This document shows, piece after piece, positions 39,058 to 47,897 of a DNA stretch of 64,000 nucleotides (within the stretch, counting starts at the first letter, position 1; every line of letters begins with the position of its first letter). The notes beneath the pieces are model-generated. The model was not told the DNA's origin. It made no database searches and saw only the letters and a list, made by a program, of their open reading frames with translations. Both the position numbers and the translations under genes were made by a program. The stretch comes from UBA11872 sp965198285 (lineage in GTDB: Bacteria; Chloroflexota; UBA11872): NCBI GenBank assembly GCA_965198285.1, contig OZ240251.1:2046001-2110000 (forward strand), read 5' to 3'.

Positions 39058-40449
39058 GTGACCACGATCGTGCACCTGTTTGGGCAGCGCCGCCGCACGC
39101 TCTTGCTAGTCGCGGCGGCAGCGACGCTCGGCATCTTCCTTGCTCGGCCGGCCGTCGCACAGGCGGAGGGCGTGGACGCAGAAACCGCCTACGTCCTCAA
39201 CACCTTCGCGTTCCTGGCCTGGGGCGCGCTGGTCATGTGGATGAGCGCCGGCTTCACCATGCTGGAGTCCGGTTCCGTTCGGACCAAGAACGCCTCCATG
39301 ATCTGCCTCAAGAACATCGGCCTCTATTCCATCGCCGGGCTGGCCTACTTCATCGTCGGCTACAACCTCATGTACGGCGAGATCGTGGGCAACTTCATCG
39401 GCACGTTCAAGTTGCTTTACGGACCGTCGGCCGAGGAGATCGCGCTGATCAAGGGTGAGGGCGATGCAGCGGCCGTCGTCGGCGGCGAGAATGCCTACTC
39501 CAGCATGTCCGACTGGTTCTTCCAAATGGTCTTTGTCGCCGCGGCCGCCTCCATCGTGTCCGGCGCGCTGGCCGAGCGGGTCAAGATCTGGTCGTTCTTC
39601 CTGTTCACGCTCGTCCTCACGGCCATCGTCTACCCCATCGTCGGCGCTTGGACTTGGGGCGGCGGCTGGCTGGACGGATTGGGGTTCCAGGACTTCGCCG
39701 GCTCCACCATCGTGCACAGCACCGGCGGTTGGGCGGCACTGGCGGGCATTCTGGTCGTGGGGCCCAGACTGGGTAAGTTCCGTAGCGACGGCACGGTCAG
39801 GGCTACGCCACCCTCGAACATCCTGGTGGTCACGCTGGGCGTCTTCATCCTGTGGCTCGGCTGGTTTGGATTCAACGGTGGATCCCAGTTGGCGCTGGGG
39901 AGTGCGGCCGACGCCATAGCGATGAGCCACGTACTGGTCAACACCAACCTGGCCGCGGCGGGCGGCGTGGTGGCAGCCCTGCTGGTGTCGCGGCCGATTC
40001 TCGGACGGCTCGACCTGTTCGGCGGTCTGAACGGCGCGCTGGCCGGTTTGGTCTCGATCACCGCAGGCCCCGATATCGTCGATCACCACTGGGCCATCAT
40101 CATCGGCGCCATCGGCGGCGTCCTCTGCGTGGCCGGCCTCAAGCTCCTGGAGAAACTCCGACTCGACGATGTGGTTGGCGCGGTACCGGCCCACTTGTTC
40201 GCCGGCGTCTGGGGAACCCTGGCGGTCTGCATCGCCGCTGGCGGCCAGTTCCACGTGCAGCTGATCGGCGTGCTGGCTATTGGCGCGTTCGTCTTCGGCG
40301 TCTCCTGGGTGCTCTGGCGACTGATGGACTTGACTATCGGGGCCCGCGTCTCGCCGCAGGTCGAGCGCCTCGGCCAGGACGCCGGCGAACTCCGCATCGA
40401 GGCCTACCCCGAGTTCGTCCTCATGCCCGAGGAATACGAAGAAGACTGA
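39058..40449 (+). CDS. amt: Ammonium transporter
   Basis: The 463-residue Amt/Mep/Rh protein conducts ammonium across the inner membrane. It has an N-terminal signal-like segment ending RPAVAQA, 11 membrane helices, MLESGSVRTKNASMICLKN, the twin pore His residues in STIVHSTGGWAALAG and VGAVPAHLFAGVWG, and a short cytoplasmic tail. GTG 39058 follows AGGAGAGGGGA with good spacing. No glnB/PII gene is adjacent, unlike the common amtB-glnB pair. Confidence 0.92.
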   Translation: MTTIVHLFGQRRRTLLLVAAAATLGIFLARPAVAQAEGVDAETAYVLNTFAFLAWGALVMWMSAGFTMLESGSVRTKNASMICLKNIGLYSIAGLAYFIVGYNLMYGEIVGNFIGTFKLLYGPSAEEIALIKGEGDAAAVVGGENAYSSMSDWFFQMVFVAAAASIVSGALAERVKIWSFFLFTLVLTAIVYPIVGAWTWGGGWLDGLGFQDFAGSTIVHSTGGWAALAGILVVGPRLGKFRSDGTVRATPPSNILVVTLGVFILWLGWFGFNGGSQLALGSAADAIAMSHVLVNTNLAAAGGVVAALLVSRPILGRLDLFGGLNGALAGLVSITAGPDIVDHHWAIIIGAIGGVLCVAGLKLLEKLRLDDVVGAVPAHLFAGVWGTLAVCIAAGGQFHVQLIGVLAIGAFVFGVSWVLWRLMDLTIGARVSPQVERLGQDAGELRIEAYPEFVLMPEEYEED

Positions 40450-40488
40450 CTCCAGGGCATGCGCGCCTGCCGCGCATGGCCGTTTCTA

Positions 40489-40523
40489 CGTGAGCCGCTT
40501 TCCGTTTAGGGAAGCGGCTCGCG
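40489..40523. terminator. Hairpin between convergent genes
   Basis: An imperfect stem (GCCGCTTTCC with GGAAGCGGC, one bulged T, extended by GTGA/CTCG pairs) lies between the ammonium transporter and the opposing TPP enzyme. No long T-tract follows on either strand. It probably ends both transcripts. Confidence 0.5.
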
Positions 40524-40527
40524 TGCG

Positions 40528-42216
40528 TTATGACGGAATCAGTCCATCCTGAGGCTGTGTCCAGGGTTCGGATGGCAGGTGGGCCAGCATTTTGGCGCGC
40601 GGGAGGGCCATGTTCGCAACCGGGACATCGATGATCACCGGCGCTTTGCGGTCCAGCGCCAGTGGAAGCAGCGTTTCGAGCTCCAGGGGGTCGTCGGTCC
40701 GCATACCAACGGCGCTGAATGACTCGGCAAACGTGACCAGGTCCGGGTTCAGCAGATCCGTTTCGTACGTTCCCCCAAAGAAATCTTCCATATCACGGGC
40801 CACGTTGCCGTAGGCGTCGTCTCTGAACACGACGGTAGTCACGTTGATTCCGTACCTGACCGCTGTCGAAAGCTCGGTTGCGTTGAACATGAACCCGCCG
40901 TCCCCGCTGACGCACAAAACGGGGCGGTTGGGCTCAGCCACCTTGGCGCCCAGCGCAGTTGGAAATGCGCAGCCGAGATTGAAGGAGTACCCGGAATCGA
41001 TGTACGTCTTCGGGCAATTGACCTGATAGTGCGTGCGAGCGTAGTAGCCGAACTGCGAGACGTCCCAGGAAATGAACGAGTCCTCCGGAATGCTGCGCTG
41101 GATGGCTTCCATGATTGGGTACTGCGGTTCTTTGTCTCCGATGTCGTAGTAGGCGATGAGGCCGCGCGCGGCGGCTACCGCTTCAACGGGCGACAAACGA
41201 TCGCCCGCACCGGCCGCAATGAGGATGGGCAGCATGGCTTCGATAGTGGCTCTGGCGTCGCCATGCAGCGGGAGGGTGTTGGATTGGACCCGCGTGAGCT
41301 CCGTGTCGTCGATGTTGATGTTGACTAGCGTTGCGGCGTTGCCGGCTGGATTGCCCATTGAGAAGCGCGCGCCTATTCCTATCACGACGTCGGCTGACTG
41401 CATCACGTCGAACAGTTGGTTCATCTCGTGCCGCTCGCCGGCGGGGCTGACGCACGAGCCGTACGACAGCGGATGTTGGTCGGGTATGGTTCCTTTCCCG
41501 CCGCTCGAAGTGATCACCGGAATATTGGTTACTTCGGCCAATCGGACGAGAGCTTCTTCCGCGTCTGACCGAGCCACTCCGCCACCGGCGAAGATTACGG
41601 GGAGCTGGGAGTGGGCAATGACGCGGGCGGCTTCCCAAAGGTCTTCCTGGCTCGGCACGATGCGCGAAAACCTGGCCGGCTCGCGCAATTGGACCTCATC
41701 GCGCTCCACCCCGGCTTCGGGTGGAATCTCAAGCAGAACCGGACGCGGCCGGCCGGTACGCATCTGTCGGAAGGCTTCGCATACGGCGTCCGGAATCTCT
41801 CGTGGCGTCAGTGCCTGCCGCTGCCACTTCGTGACGGGCCGCATGACTTCGCCTTGGTTCAAGACCTCATGAATCGATCCGAGGTCTTTGCCCATCTGAC
41901 GGCGAGGGATCTGGGCGGCAATGGTGAGCACGGGGACCGACCGAGCGTAGGCCGTGGTGAGGCCCGAAGCAGCGTTATAGAGCGCGGAGCCTGGAACGAC
42001 CAGGACCACGCCGGGCTTTCCTGAGGCGCGCGCAAAGCCGTCGGCCATGTGGGCTGCGCCTTGTTCGTGACGGGTTGTCATAAGGCGCAGGCCGGGCTCA
42101 TCCCGGATTCCGGCAATAATCCCGGACGTGTGGATGCCGCCGATACCGAAGACCGTCTCCACCCCTTCACGAACGAGCGACTTCGCGACTGCCTCACCGC
42201 CGCTCATCCTGGGCAT
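40528..42216 (-). CDS. Thiamine-diphosphate enzyme (acetolactate-synthase-like)
   Basis: The 562-residue protein has the three-domain layout of this superfamily. The N-terminal Pyr domain has the catalytic Glu in TTRHEQGAAHMADGFARASG. The central domain has PVIFAGGGVARSDAEEALVR. The C-terminal PP domain carries the ThDP/Mg motif GDGGFMFNATELSTAV then DDAYGN. The family includes acetolactate synthase, oxalyl-CoA decarboxylase, glyoxylate carboligase and sulfoacetaldehyde acetyltransferase. No small regulatory subunit gene is adjacent, so a biosynthetic AHAS role is doubtful. ATG 42216 is used. Confidence 0.82.
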   Translation of the reverse strand: MPRMSGGEAVAKSLVREGVETVFGIGGIHTSGIIAGIRDEPGLRLMTTRHEQGAAHMADGFARASGKPGVVLVVPGSALYNAASGLTTAYARSVPVLTIAAQIPRRQMGKDLGSIHEVLNQGEVMRPVTKWQRQALTPREIPDAVCEAFRQMRTGRPRPVLLEIPPEAGVERDEVQLREPARFSRIVPSQEDLWEAARVIAHSQLPVIFAGGGVARSDAEEALVRLAEVTNIPVITSSGGKGTIPDQHPLSYGSCVSPAGERHEMNQLFDVMQSADVVIGIGARFSMGNPAGNAATLVNINIDDTELTRVQSNTLPLHGDARATIEAMLPILIAAGAGDRLSPVEAVAAARGLIAYYDIGDKEPQYPIMEAIQRSIPEDSFISWDVSQFGYYARTHYQVNCPKTYIDSGYSFNLGCAFPTALGAKVAEPNRPVLCVSGDGGFMFNATELSTAVRYGINVTTVVFRDDAYGNVARDMEDFFGGTYETDLLNPDLVTFAESFSAVGMRTDDPLELETLLPLALDRKAPVIIDVPVANMALPRAKMLAHLPSEPWTQPQDGLIPS

Positions 42217-42744
42217 GTCGTAGCTACTTTCTGCGAACCCGAAGGGTCACTCGCTCGCGAAGGTGCCGAGCCCGGCGTGTTGGTTCGGCGGATTCGCAAT
42301 CTGAAGGTGAGATCTGGCGAATCCAGGTCGTCACGACCTCAACCGCGGATGCCTGGTCCCACTTCGTGCAAAAAATGCGCGAAACGTTCGGATGCTGTCA
42401 AAGAGGTGCTCACGACCGGGCGGTGGAGGCGCGATCAAATGGCCGCGCATGGTCCGAATCGGTCGGCGGCCGTCACGTCCGGCAGCGGGCTCGTTCCCGA
42501 TCGGGCGGGCTCAGCGGGCCGCCCTCGGAGCGTGGACATTGGGAGCATGCAGAATGAACCTTCGCATGAATGAAACGGCGATTGGCCGCCTGGTGCGCTG
42601 ACCCAGGCGCACAGTAGTCCGATAGACTGTTTCGGCGGTATCGGTTGAGGCTCGTCGGTGCCCGAAATGCTTGGAGTTGGCGCTACGTGCGTCGACGTGC
42701 ACTTGTCGAAGCCTACGGCAATTGGGATCTGGTGAAGTAGCAAA
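42217..42744. other. 528-base non-coding gap upstream of the ATP-grasp operon
   Basis: Open frames here look like chance. CGCCTGG (42587-42593) and CCAGGCG (42603-42609) form a hairpin, followed by a -10-like TAGACT at 42623-42628. That element could start the transcript of the three-gene operon with a leader of about 110 bases. Confidence 0.5.
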
Positions 42745-44178
42745 ATGGACTTTGAATCCTATGATATTAACCAGCTTTTCTATGACGAGATGTTTCATTC
42801 AAATGGAGATCCTCGCCGGCACTACCAGGGCCTACACAGGACGCTACGTCAAACCTCGCTCGCGGACCTCACCGGCCTTCAGGAGCAGGTTACCGGGTCC
42901 TTCTCAAGCGAGGGGATTTCGTTCAAGGTATACGGCGACGAAGAGGGTGACGAGCGCATCATTCCGGTCGACTGTTTGCCACGTGTAATTTCGGCAAGTG
43001 AATGGCGCCAGCTTGAGATTGGCCTGACCCAGCGCCTCAAAGCGCTCAATCTCTTTCTGGCCGACGTCTACGGCCCGGCCCGAATCGTCGAGGATGGAGT
43101 GATCCCGGTCGAAGTGGTGCGCGGCTGTCCGCAGTACCGGGTCGAGATGCGTGGGTTCGAGGCCCCGCACGGGGTATGGGTCGCAGTCTGCGGAAGCGAC
43201 CTCGTGCGTACGAACGAGGGCTTCAAGGTCCTCGAGGACAACCTTCGTGTTCCTTCAGGCGTCGCCTACATGCTTGCCAACAGGAAAGCCGTCAAGGCCA
43301 GTTTCCGCCGCCTGTATCGATCCTCTCGCGTGCAGGACATCGAGCACTATGGGCGCGTCCTCCTCACAACGCTTCAGGAACTCGCCCCCGGTGGGATATC
43401 CGATCCGTCGATCGCTTTGCTGACCCCCGGCGTCTATAACTCGGCCTTCTACGAGCACATGTTCCTGGCCAGGGAGATCGGGGCGGAACTCGTCGAGGGG
43501 CGCGATCTCCTGGTTGATGACGGCGTCGTCTACATGCGCACCACGGCTGGGTTGCGGCGGGTCGACGTGGTCTACCGGCGTATCGACGACGACTTCCTTG
43601 ACCCGGTGGTCTTTCGCGAAGACTCGCTGCTTGGCGTCTCTGGGATCATGCACGCCTACAAGCTTGGCAACGTCACGCTGGCCAATGCTCCCGGCACCGG
43701 CGTCGCGGACGACAAGAGTGTATACGCGTATGTTCCAGACATGATTCGCTACTACTTATCGGAAGAACCGATCATAGCTAACGTCCAGACTAATCTGTGC
43801 CGGACTCCCGCTGGACTCGAATATACGCTCGACAATCTGGACAGCCTCGTGGTCAAGCGCGTCGGCGAGTCCGGCGGCTACGGAATGTTGATCGGACCGC
43901 ATGCCACGCCGGCCGAGCGCGCGGCCTACGCCGAGGAAGTTCGAGCCGACCCCGCCGACTTCATTTCACAACCCGTACTCGCCCTGTCCAGGTCGCCCTG
44001 TCTCATCGATGGCCGCATTCAACCCCGGCACGTCGACTTGCGCCCCTTTGTGCTCCACGGCCGCCAGACCCGCATCGTGCCCGGCGCGTTCTGCCGCGTC
44101 GCGCTGCGTCGTGGGAGCTTGGTGGTCAATTCGAGCCAGGGCGGCGGCGGCAAGGACCTCTGGGTGCTGGAGAACTAA
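42745..44178 (+). CDS. Circularly permuted ATP-grasp protein (type 2, DUF404/DUF407)
   Basis: The 477-residue protein begins YDINQLFYDEMFHSNG and contains YGDEEGDERIIPVDCLPRVI and LEDNLRVPSGVAYMLANRK. SRSPCLIDGRIQPRHVDLRP lies near the end, all typical of the circularly permuted ATP-grasp family. These enzymes are predicted to make amide or peptide bonds on an unidentified substrate using ATP. ATG 42745 has GGTGAAG upstream. It is the first gene of the conserved trio with an alpha-E and a transglutaminase-like gene. Confidence 0.88.
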   Translation: MDFESYDINQLFYDEMFHSNGDPRRHYQGLHRTLRQTSLADLTGLQEQVTGSFSSEGISFKVYGDEEGDERIIPVDCLPRVISASEWRQLEIGLTQRLKALNLFLADVYGPARIVEDGVIPVEVVRGCPQYRVEMRGFEAPHGVWVAVCGSDLVRTNEGFKVLEDNLRVPSGVAYMLANRKAVKASFRRLYRSSRVQDIEHYGRVLLTTLQELAPGGISDPSIALLTPGVYNSAFYEHMFLAREIGAELVEGRDLLVDDGVVYMRTTAGLRRVDVVYRRIDDDFLDPVVFREDSLLGVSGIMHAYKLGNVTLANAPGTGVADDKSVYAYVPDMIRYYLSEEPIIANVQTNLCRTPAGLEYTLDNLDSLVVKRVGESGGYGMLIGPHATPAERAAYAEEVRADPADFISQPVLALSRSPCLIDGRIQPRHVDLRPFVLHGRQTRIVPGAFCRVALRRGSLVVNSSQGGGGKDLWVLEN

Positions 44179-44183
44179 GCCGC

Positions 44184-45152
44184 ATGCTGTCGCGCAGCGC
44201 CGAGGGCCTCTACTGGTTGGGCCGCTATCTGGAACGGGCCCAACACCTCAGCCGTCTGCTGCGCATGCAGACCGAGGCACTAGTCGACCGGCCGGTTGAG
44301 GAGATTCACTTTGGCTGGCTACGCATCTACGGAAGCCTGAACCGCCAACCGCCGGTTGGGGACATCGAGCTTCTTGCTCAGGACGACTACACCCTGGCCG
44401 ATTCGTACACGCTTGCGGATGACCTCACGTTTGAACTGTCCAATCCGGATTCGGTGTGGAGCGGCATTGCCAACGGGCGAGAAAGCGCCCGACACGTCCG
44501 CCACTGCCTTAGCGCCGAAATGTGGACCTGCCTGAACCTGGCCTATCTCCGCATCCAGGGTCTGAGCATCCAGGATATTTGGGTAACGTCGCCTGAGCGC
44601 TTCTACGCCGAGACGGTGGCCGATATCGACACGTTCACGGGCGTGGCCGCGGCCACGATGTACCGCGATGAAGGCTGGCGCTTCATGCAGCTGGGTCGTT
44701 TTCTTGAGCGCGCGCAGCTGTCGTCCGCCCTTCTCCAGGCGCAGATCATGGCCGCCGAGCTCACGCAGGATGTCTCCGAAGCCGCCTGGTCCAGTCTGCT
44801 TCGTCTGTACCACGCGCTGGAGATCTACAACCGGACCTACAGTCTCGCGGTAGAGCCGCGTCAGGTCCTGGACCTGCTGGCTACTGATCCCAGGTTGCCC
44901 GATTCCCTCAGCCGCTCCCTCGAGATGCTCTCGGCGGAGTTCGCCGCCACCGAGCCCAGTCCCAACGAACAGGCCAACAGTGCCGCGCAACGGCTCGTGG
45001 GGCGTATGAGCGCCCTGGTCAACTATGCCCGGCTCGATCGGGATGATCACCAGGCCCGACTCCAGCAGGTGAACTCGCACAGTCGAGAACTGCACGATCT
45101 GGTAGCGGAAACCTACTTCCACTATCCGATCCAGGACGTTCCGGTCCGCTGA
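44184..45152 (+). CDS. Alpha-E domain protein (DUF403)
   Basis: This 322-residue all-helical protein begins MLSRSAEGLYWLGRYLERAQ, the family N-terminus. It has repeated helix pairs such as DEGWRFMQLGRFLERAQLSS. Alpha-E proteins accompany permuted ATP-grasp enzymes in many bacteria and are thought to be partners in the same modification pathway. ATG 44184 follows the previous stop by 5 bases, so it is translated as part of one operon. A larger frame from 43797 overlaps the ATP-grasp gene and is not its start. Confidence 0.88.
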   Translation: MLSRSAEGLYWLGRYLERAQHLSRLLRMQTEALVDRPVEEIHFGWLRIYGSLNRQPPVGDIELLAQDDYTLADSYTLADDLTFELSNPDSVWSGIANGRESARHVRHCLSAEMWTCLNLAYLRIQGLSIQDIWVTSPERFYAETVADIDTFTGVAAATMYRDEGWRFMQLGRFLERAQLSSALLQAQIMAAELTQDVSEAAWSSLLRLYHALEIYNRTYSLAVEPRQVLDLLATDPRLPDSLSRSLEMLSAEFAATEPSPNEQANSAAQRLVGRMSALVNYARLDRDDHQARLQQVNSHSRELHDLVAETYFHYPIQDVPVR

Positions 45153-45155
45153 CCC

Positions 45156-46100
45156 ATGGCGGGCCCCATCCGCTACGAGATCCAGCACCACTCGCGCTAC
45201 ACATACGCGGCGCCGGCGCGCTACTGCGTCATGCGGCTCTGCCTCAAGCCGCGTGGCGACGGCGGTCAGCGGCTCTTGAGATTCGAGGTGACCACCGACC
45301 CGGCGGCCACTGTCAGCGCCGAGATCGACGCCTTCGGCAATGCCAGGCACGTGCTCAATCTCCATCGGGAGCATGCGGGCCTTGCCATATCGGCGTCGTG
45401 CTCGATTGAGATTCGGCCAAAGGCGCCGCTGCCGGAATCGCTGGGAACGGACGCCTGGGCGGCGATCCACGCCGATCGCGATGCGTTCGCCGACTGGGAC
45501 TTCACGCGACCCAGCGCCCTTACGACGCCGTCTCCAGTTCTTTCGGCGTTCACTCACCGAATGGACACTCGCCCCGGATACGATCCGTTGGTGAGCCTGC
45601 GGCGCTTGTCGGACACGCTGCATCACAGCTTTTCCTACAGCCCAGGCAGCACCTCGGTGATTTCTACCATCGACCACATTCTTGAGACGGGCCACGGCGT
45701 CTGCCAGGACTACGCCCACGTCATGATCGCCATCGCGCGGTCCTGGGGAATCCCGACTCGCTACGTCTCCGGCTACCTGCACGTCACCGGCAACGGTGAA
45801 CAGCAGGTACCCGCGACCTTGTCCCATGCCTGGGTTGAGTGCCGGCTGCTCGGCCTCGGCTGGGTCGGCTTCGATCCCACCAACCACACCCTCGCCGACC
45901 AGCGCCACGTCCGCCTCGCCGTCGGCCGCGACTACCAGGACGTCACCCCAACCCGCGGCGTCTTCCACGGCGGCGGCCAAAGCTGTCTCGACGTCAACGT
46001 CCGCATGCGGCCGCTAACGTTCCCTGAGGCTCGATCTTCTGCCCGGGGACCCCGCCAGGCACAGCGCCCCTCCGACGCGCCGCCGGGGGCGCAGTCTTGA
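45156..46100 (+). CDS. Transglutaminase-like protease domain protein
   Basis: The 314-residue protein has an N-terminal beta domain (IRYEIQHHSRYTYAAPARYC) and a papain-like transglutaminase core with the catalytic Cys in TGHGVCQDYAHVMIAIARSW, His in SHAWVECRL and Asp in GFDPTNHT. In this gene neighbourhood the enzyme is predicted to cut or transfer peptide amides, opposing or completing the ATP-grasp ligase. It starts 3 bases after the alpha-E gene. The C-terminal tail is Pro/Arg-rich. Confidence 0.88.
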   Translation: MAGPIRYEIQHHSRYTYAAPARYCVMRLCLKPRGDGGQRLLRFEVTTDPAATVSAEIDAFGNARHVLNLHREHAGLAISASCSIEIRPKAPLPESLGTDAWAAIHADRDAFADWDFTRPSALTTPSPVLSAFTHRMDTRPGYDPLVSLRRLSDTLHHSFSYSPGSTSVISTIDHILETGHGVCQDYAHVMIAIARSWGIPTRYVSGYLHVTGNGEQQVPATLSHAWVECRLLGLGWVGFDPTNHTLADQRHVRLAVGRDYQDVTPTRGVFHGGGQSCLDVNVRMRPLTFPEARSSARGPRQAQRPSDAPPGAQS

Positions 46101-46204
46101 CGGGATTGCGATGACGCCCGAAACGTCGGAGTGAGGCGACAAGAGTCGCAGCGATGCCGAGGCCGGCCGCACGCGCTGAACGTCTCCAAACGGTCAGCCC
46201 GAAA

Positions 46205-46235
46205 CGAAAGGCGCCACCAGGAGCTCGGTGGCGTC
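46205..46235 (-). terminator. Terminator of the minus-strand paralogue pair
   Basis: On the minus strand CGCCACC and GGTGGCG form a stem around GAGCTCCT and are followed by CTTTCGTTTC, a T-rich tail. It lies just after the stop of the 46238 gene. Confidence 0.55.
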
Positions 46236-46237
46236 GC

Positions 46238-46696
46238 TTACGGACACGCCAGCGGCGTGATCAGAATGGTCCAGTCCGTGTGCGGATCAACGCTCAGGCC
46301 AACTTGCCCCTCTGGGATGCCGAAGTAGTCTGAGTCCTGGTAGCCGGGACCCACGTGGACGATGTGGTACGCGCCGCCCGACCAGCTGCCGCCGCCCCGG
46401 GGATGGTCCACGTTCACGCTCACCTGGCCCTCCTCGTCCGGCGTGGGGCGGATCACTTCGAAGATCCACAGCCCCGCCTCCATCTCGATCACGACCTCCT
46501 CGCCGGCCGCGCCGTTCACGGTCCAGAGCTCCTTCACCTCGGAGGTTAAGGAATGCTCGGTCTCGCCAAGGCTGGGGTTCATAAACCAGTACACGGCATA
46601 GGTCGCGCCGAACGAGTTCCAGATCTGGGCGGCCGCGATCACAACTGCGGCCACCGCCACCACCGTCAGGGCAATCCGCGTGCTTCGAGCCTGCAT
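46238..46696 (-). CDS. Membrane-anchored hypothetical protein, paralogue A
   Basis: The 152-residue product has a basic N-terminus and one hydrophobic helix (STRIALTVVAVAAVVIAAAQ, then IWNSFG), followed by an exported beta-rich domain. Its N-terminal 35 residues closely match those of the upstream gene, including QIWNS-G and Y-F/V positions. The domains behind them differ more. ATG 46696 lies 2 bases after the stop of paralogue A's upstream neighbour, so the pair is cotranscribed. A longer frame to 46822 overlaps that neighbour and is rejected. The family is unknown. Confidence 0.65.
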   Translation of the reverse strand: MQARSTRIALTVVAVAAVVIAAAQIWNSFGATYAVYWFMNPSLGETEHSLTSEVKELWTVNGAAGEEVVIEMEAGLWIFEVIRPTPDEEGQVSVNVDHPRGGGSWSGGAYHIVHVGPGYQDSDYFGIPEGQVGLSVDPHTDWTILITPLACP

Positions 46697-46698
46697 GG

Positions 46699-47172
46699 CT
46701 AGGTGATCTCGTCCGGGCACCAGCGACGCAGGATGTCGATCGACCAGGCCCGGTCGCCCCTGACCTCGAGCTTCATGGGGCCTCCGGGAAACGTGCCGTC
46801 GTACTCCCGAGCTTTCGGCCATTCGTCTGGATCCACGATCGTGAGCACGTTCATGAAGCTCGTCCAGCTGGCGCCCGCCGCCGAGTTGTAGCTCGTGATC
46901 GCGATTGGGGACTCGTCCGAGGCCCCGAGGAACTGATAGACGCCTGGTCTGAGCGTGAAGTTCTTGGTCTCGCCGGCCTCGCCCTTGAGATGAATCACGG
47001 TTTCCGCGACCACGGTCGCGACCTCGACATCGGGCGCGCGGGTGTGCTCCCGGGTCGTGAACGTGTACACGCTCATGGCCACGCCGACGGAGTTCCAGAT
47101 CTGCGTCAGCGCAATCAGGACCAGGGCCCCCGCGATCACCGCGAGCGAGATGCGCGTGCCTCGGGTCAGCAT
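46699..47172 (-). CDS. Membrane-anchored hypothetical protein, paralogue B
   Basis: The 157-residue product starts MLTRGTRISLAVIAGALVLI and ALTQIWNSVGVAMSVYTF, an uncleaved signal anchor. The exported part has GEAGETKNFTLRPGVYQFLG, similar in layout to GAAGEEVVIEMEAGLWIFEV of the downstream paralogue. The pair therefore probably arose by tandem duplication with strong divergence. GGAGG upstream fixes ATG 47172. I do not recognise the family. Confidence 0.65.
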   Translation of the reverse strand: MLTRGTRISLAVIAGALVLIALTQIWNSVGVAMSVYTFTTREHTRAPDVEVATVVAETVIHLKGEAGETKNFTLRPGVYQFLGASDESPIAITSYNSAAGASWTSFMNVLTIVDPDEWPKAREYDGTFPGGPMKLEVRGDRAWSIDILRRWCPDEIT

Positions 47173-47240
47173 GGCTACCCTCCTTTGGCGGCCGCGAGCC
47201 GCTGCGTAATGCGTGATCCGCGGCTAGTCATAGCTCGCTC

Positions 47241-47405
47241 CTATCGTCGCCAGAGCCGCATGCCAGCCGTCGCCGATACTAAGGGGTTCAGGAGCGCGAT
47301 GAACTGCCAGATCGCGTCCTGCTGGATACTGACCGATTCGCCGTCACCCAGCATGAGGAGGCGAATCCAGTAGGGCAAGAACCAGACCGAGAGGCCGTGA
47401 TTCAC
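47241..47405 (-). CDS. Possible 54-residue hydrophobic small protein
   Basis: From GTG 47405 the minus strand encodes NHGLSVWFLPYWIRLLML, then SVSIQQDAIWQFIALLNPLV and a basic end GMRLWRR. The composition suggests a small membrane-associated peptide, and its orientation matches the paralogue pair. There is no Shine-Dalgarno and no known family, so it may be a chance frame. Confidence 0.25.
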   Translation of the reverse strand: MNHGLSVWFLPYWIRLLMLGDGESVSIQQDAIWQFIALLNPLVSATAGMRLWRR

Positions 47406-47531
47406 ATGGGCCAGAAGGCGAGCGCCGAAACGCTCGTTGGCGGTCGCGCGCCGCGAGGCACAACGCCACGAGCCCCTGTGGCCCGCTCGCGGTCCCTCGC
47501 CGGCTGTCTGCGGGCACAGTGGTTGCCTTGT

Positions 47532-47550
47532 GTGTTCAGATAGTGAACAC
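47532..47550. promoter_or_regulatory. Perfect dyad GTGTTCA-N5-TGAACAC
   Basis: GTGTTCA (47532-47538) and TGAACAC (47544-47550) form a perfect 7-base inverted repeat with a 5-base spacer. It lies in the gap between the divergent paralogue pair and the helicase gene. It looks like a dimeric repressor operator. It contains GTTC/GAAC half-sites as in SOS boxes, but the spacing and orientation do not match a known LexA site. Confidence 0.4.
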
Positions 47551-47807
47551 TGGGCATGACGTTTCCGCAACTCGGATTTCGAATGTCCCTCCACCGCCCC
47601 CCGCTCCCTGTCGCCGCTCCCTCGCCCGGTGACGCCCTGCCGCGGGTCCGGAGTGTCATTCGGCAAGCCCCGCCTGGTTCGCACCGCCGCCGCCGCTTGT
47701 CCGGCTTCGTGCCGACCGTCCACCTTGCCTTGCCTCGCCCTGCGGACCTCGCCAGCCTGCCGCTCACCGCCGCCGTTTCCACACCGGATGACGCCCCCCG
47801 GCGCCTC

Positions 47808-47831
47808 AAGAGTTTTTTGGAAAAAACTCTT
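47808..47831. other. AT-rich perfect inverted repeat
   Basis: AAGAGTTTTTT (47808-47818) and AAAAAACTCTT (47821-47831) are perfect inverse complements around GG. Such an AT-rich dyad in a 65% GC region upstream of the helicase gene could be a protein-binding site or a bent-DNA element. It could also act as an intrinsic terminator through its T6/A6 runs. Confidence 0.4.
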
Positions 47832-47886
47832 ACGCGCGCAAACCCACCACATTTCGCGCCCCACGCCCTGCCCTGCGCAAGTGCCC

Positions 47887-47894
47887 TAGAATCG
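47887..47894 (+). promoter_or_regulatory. -10-like promoter element TAGAATCG for the helicase gene
   Basis: TAGAATCG ends 3 bases before GTG 47898. Transcription would then begin at about the first codon, implying a leaderless mRNA. The octamer recurs at 8973, 17281 and 36430 (minus strand). Confidence 0.5.
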
Positions 47895-47897
47895 CTC

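Noticed and set aside
44319..45980. 553-residue minus-strand ORF
   Set aside because: Antisense shadow of the alpha-E and transglutaminase genes, with no domain pattern.
47556..47897. 114-residue N-terminal extension of the helicase
   Set aside because: No similarity to helicases; it contains the AT-rich dyad and a -10-like element just before GTG 47898.
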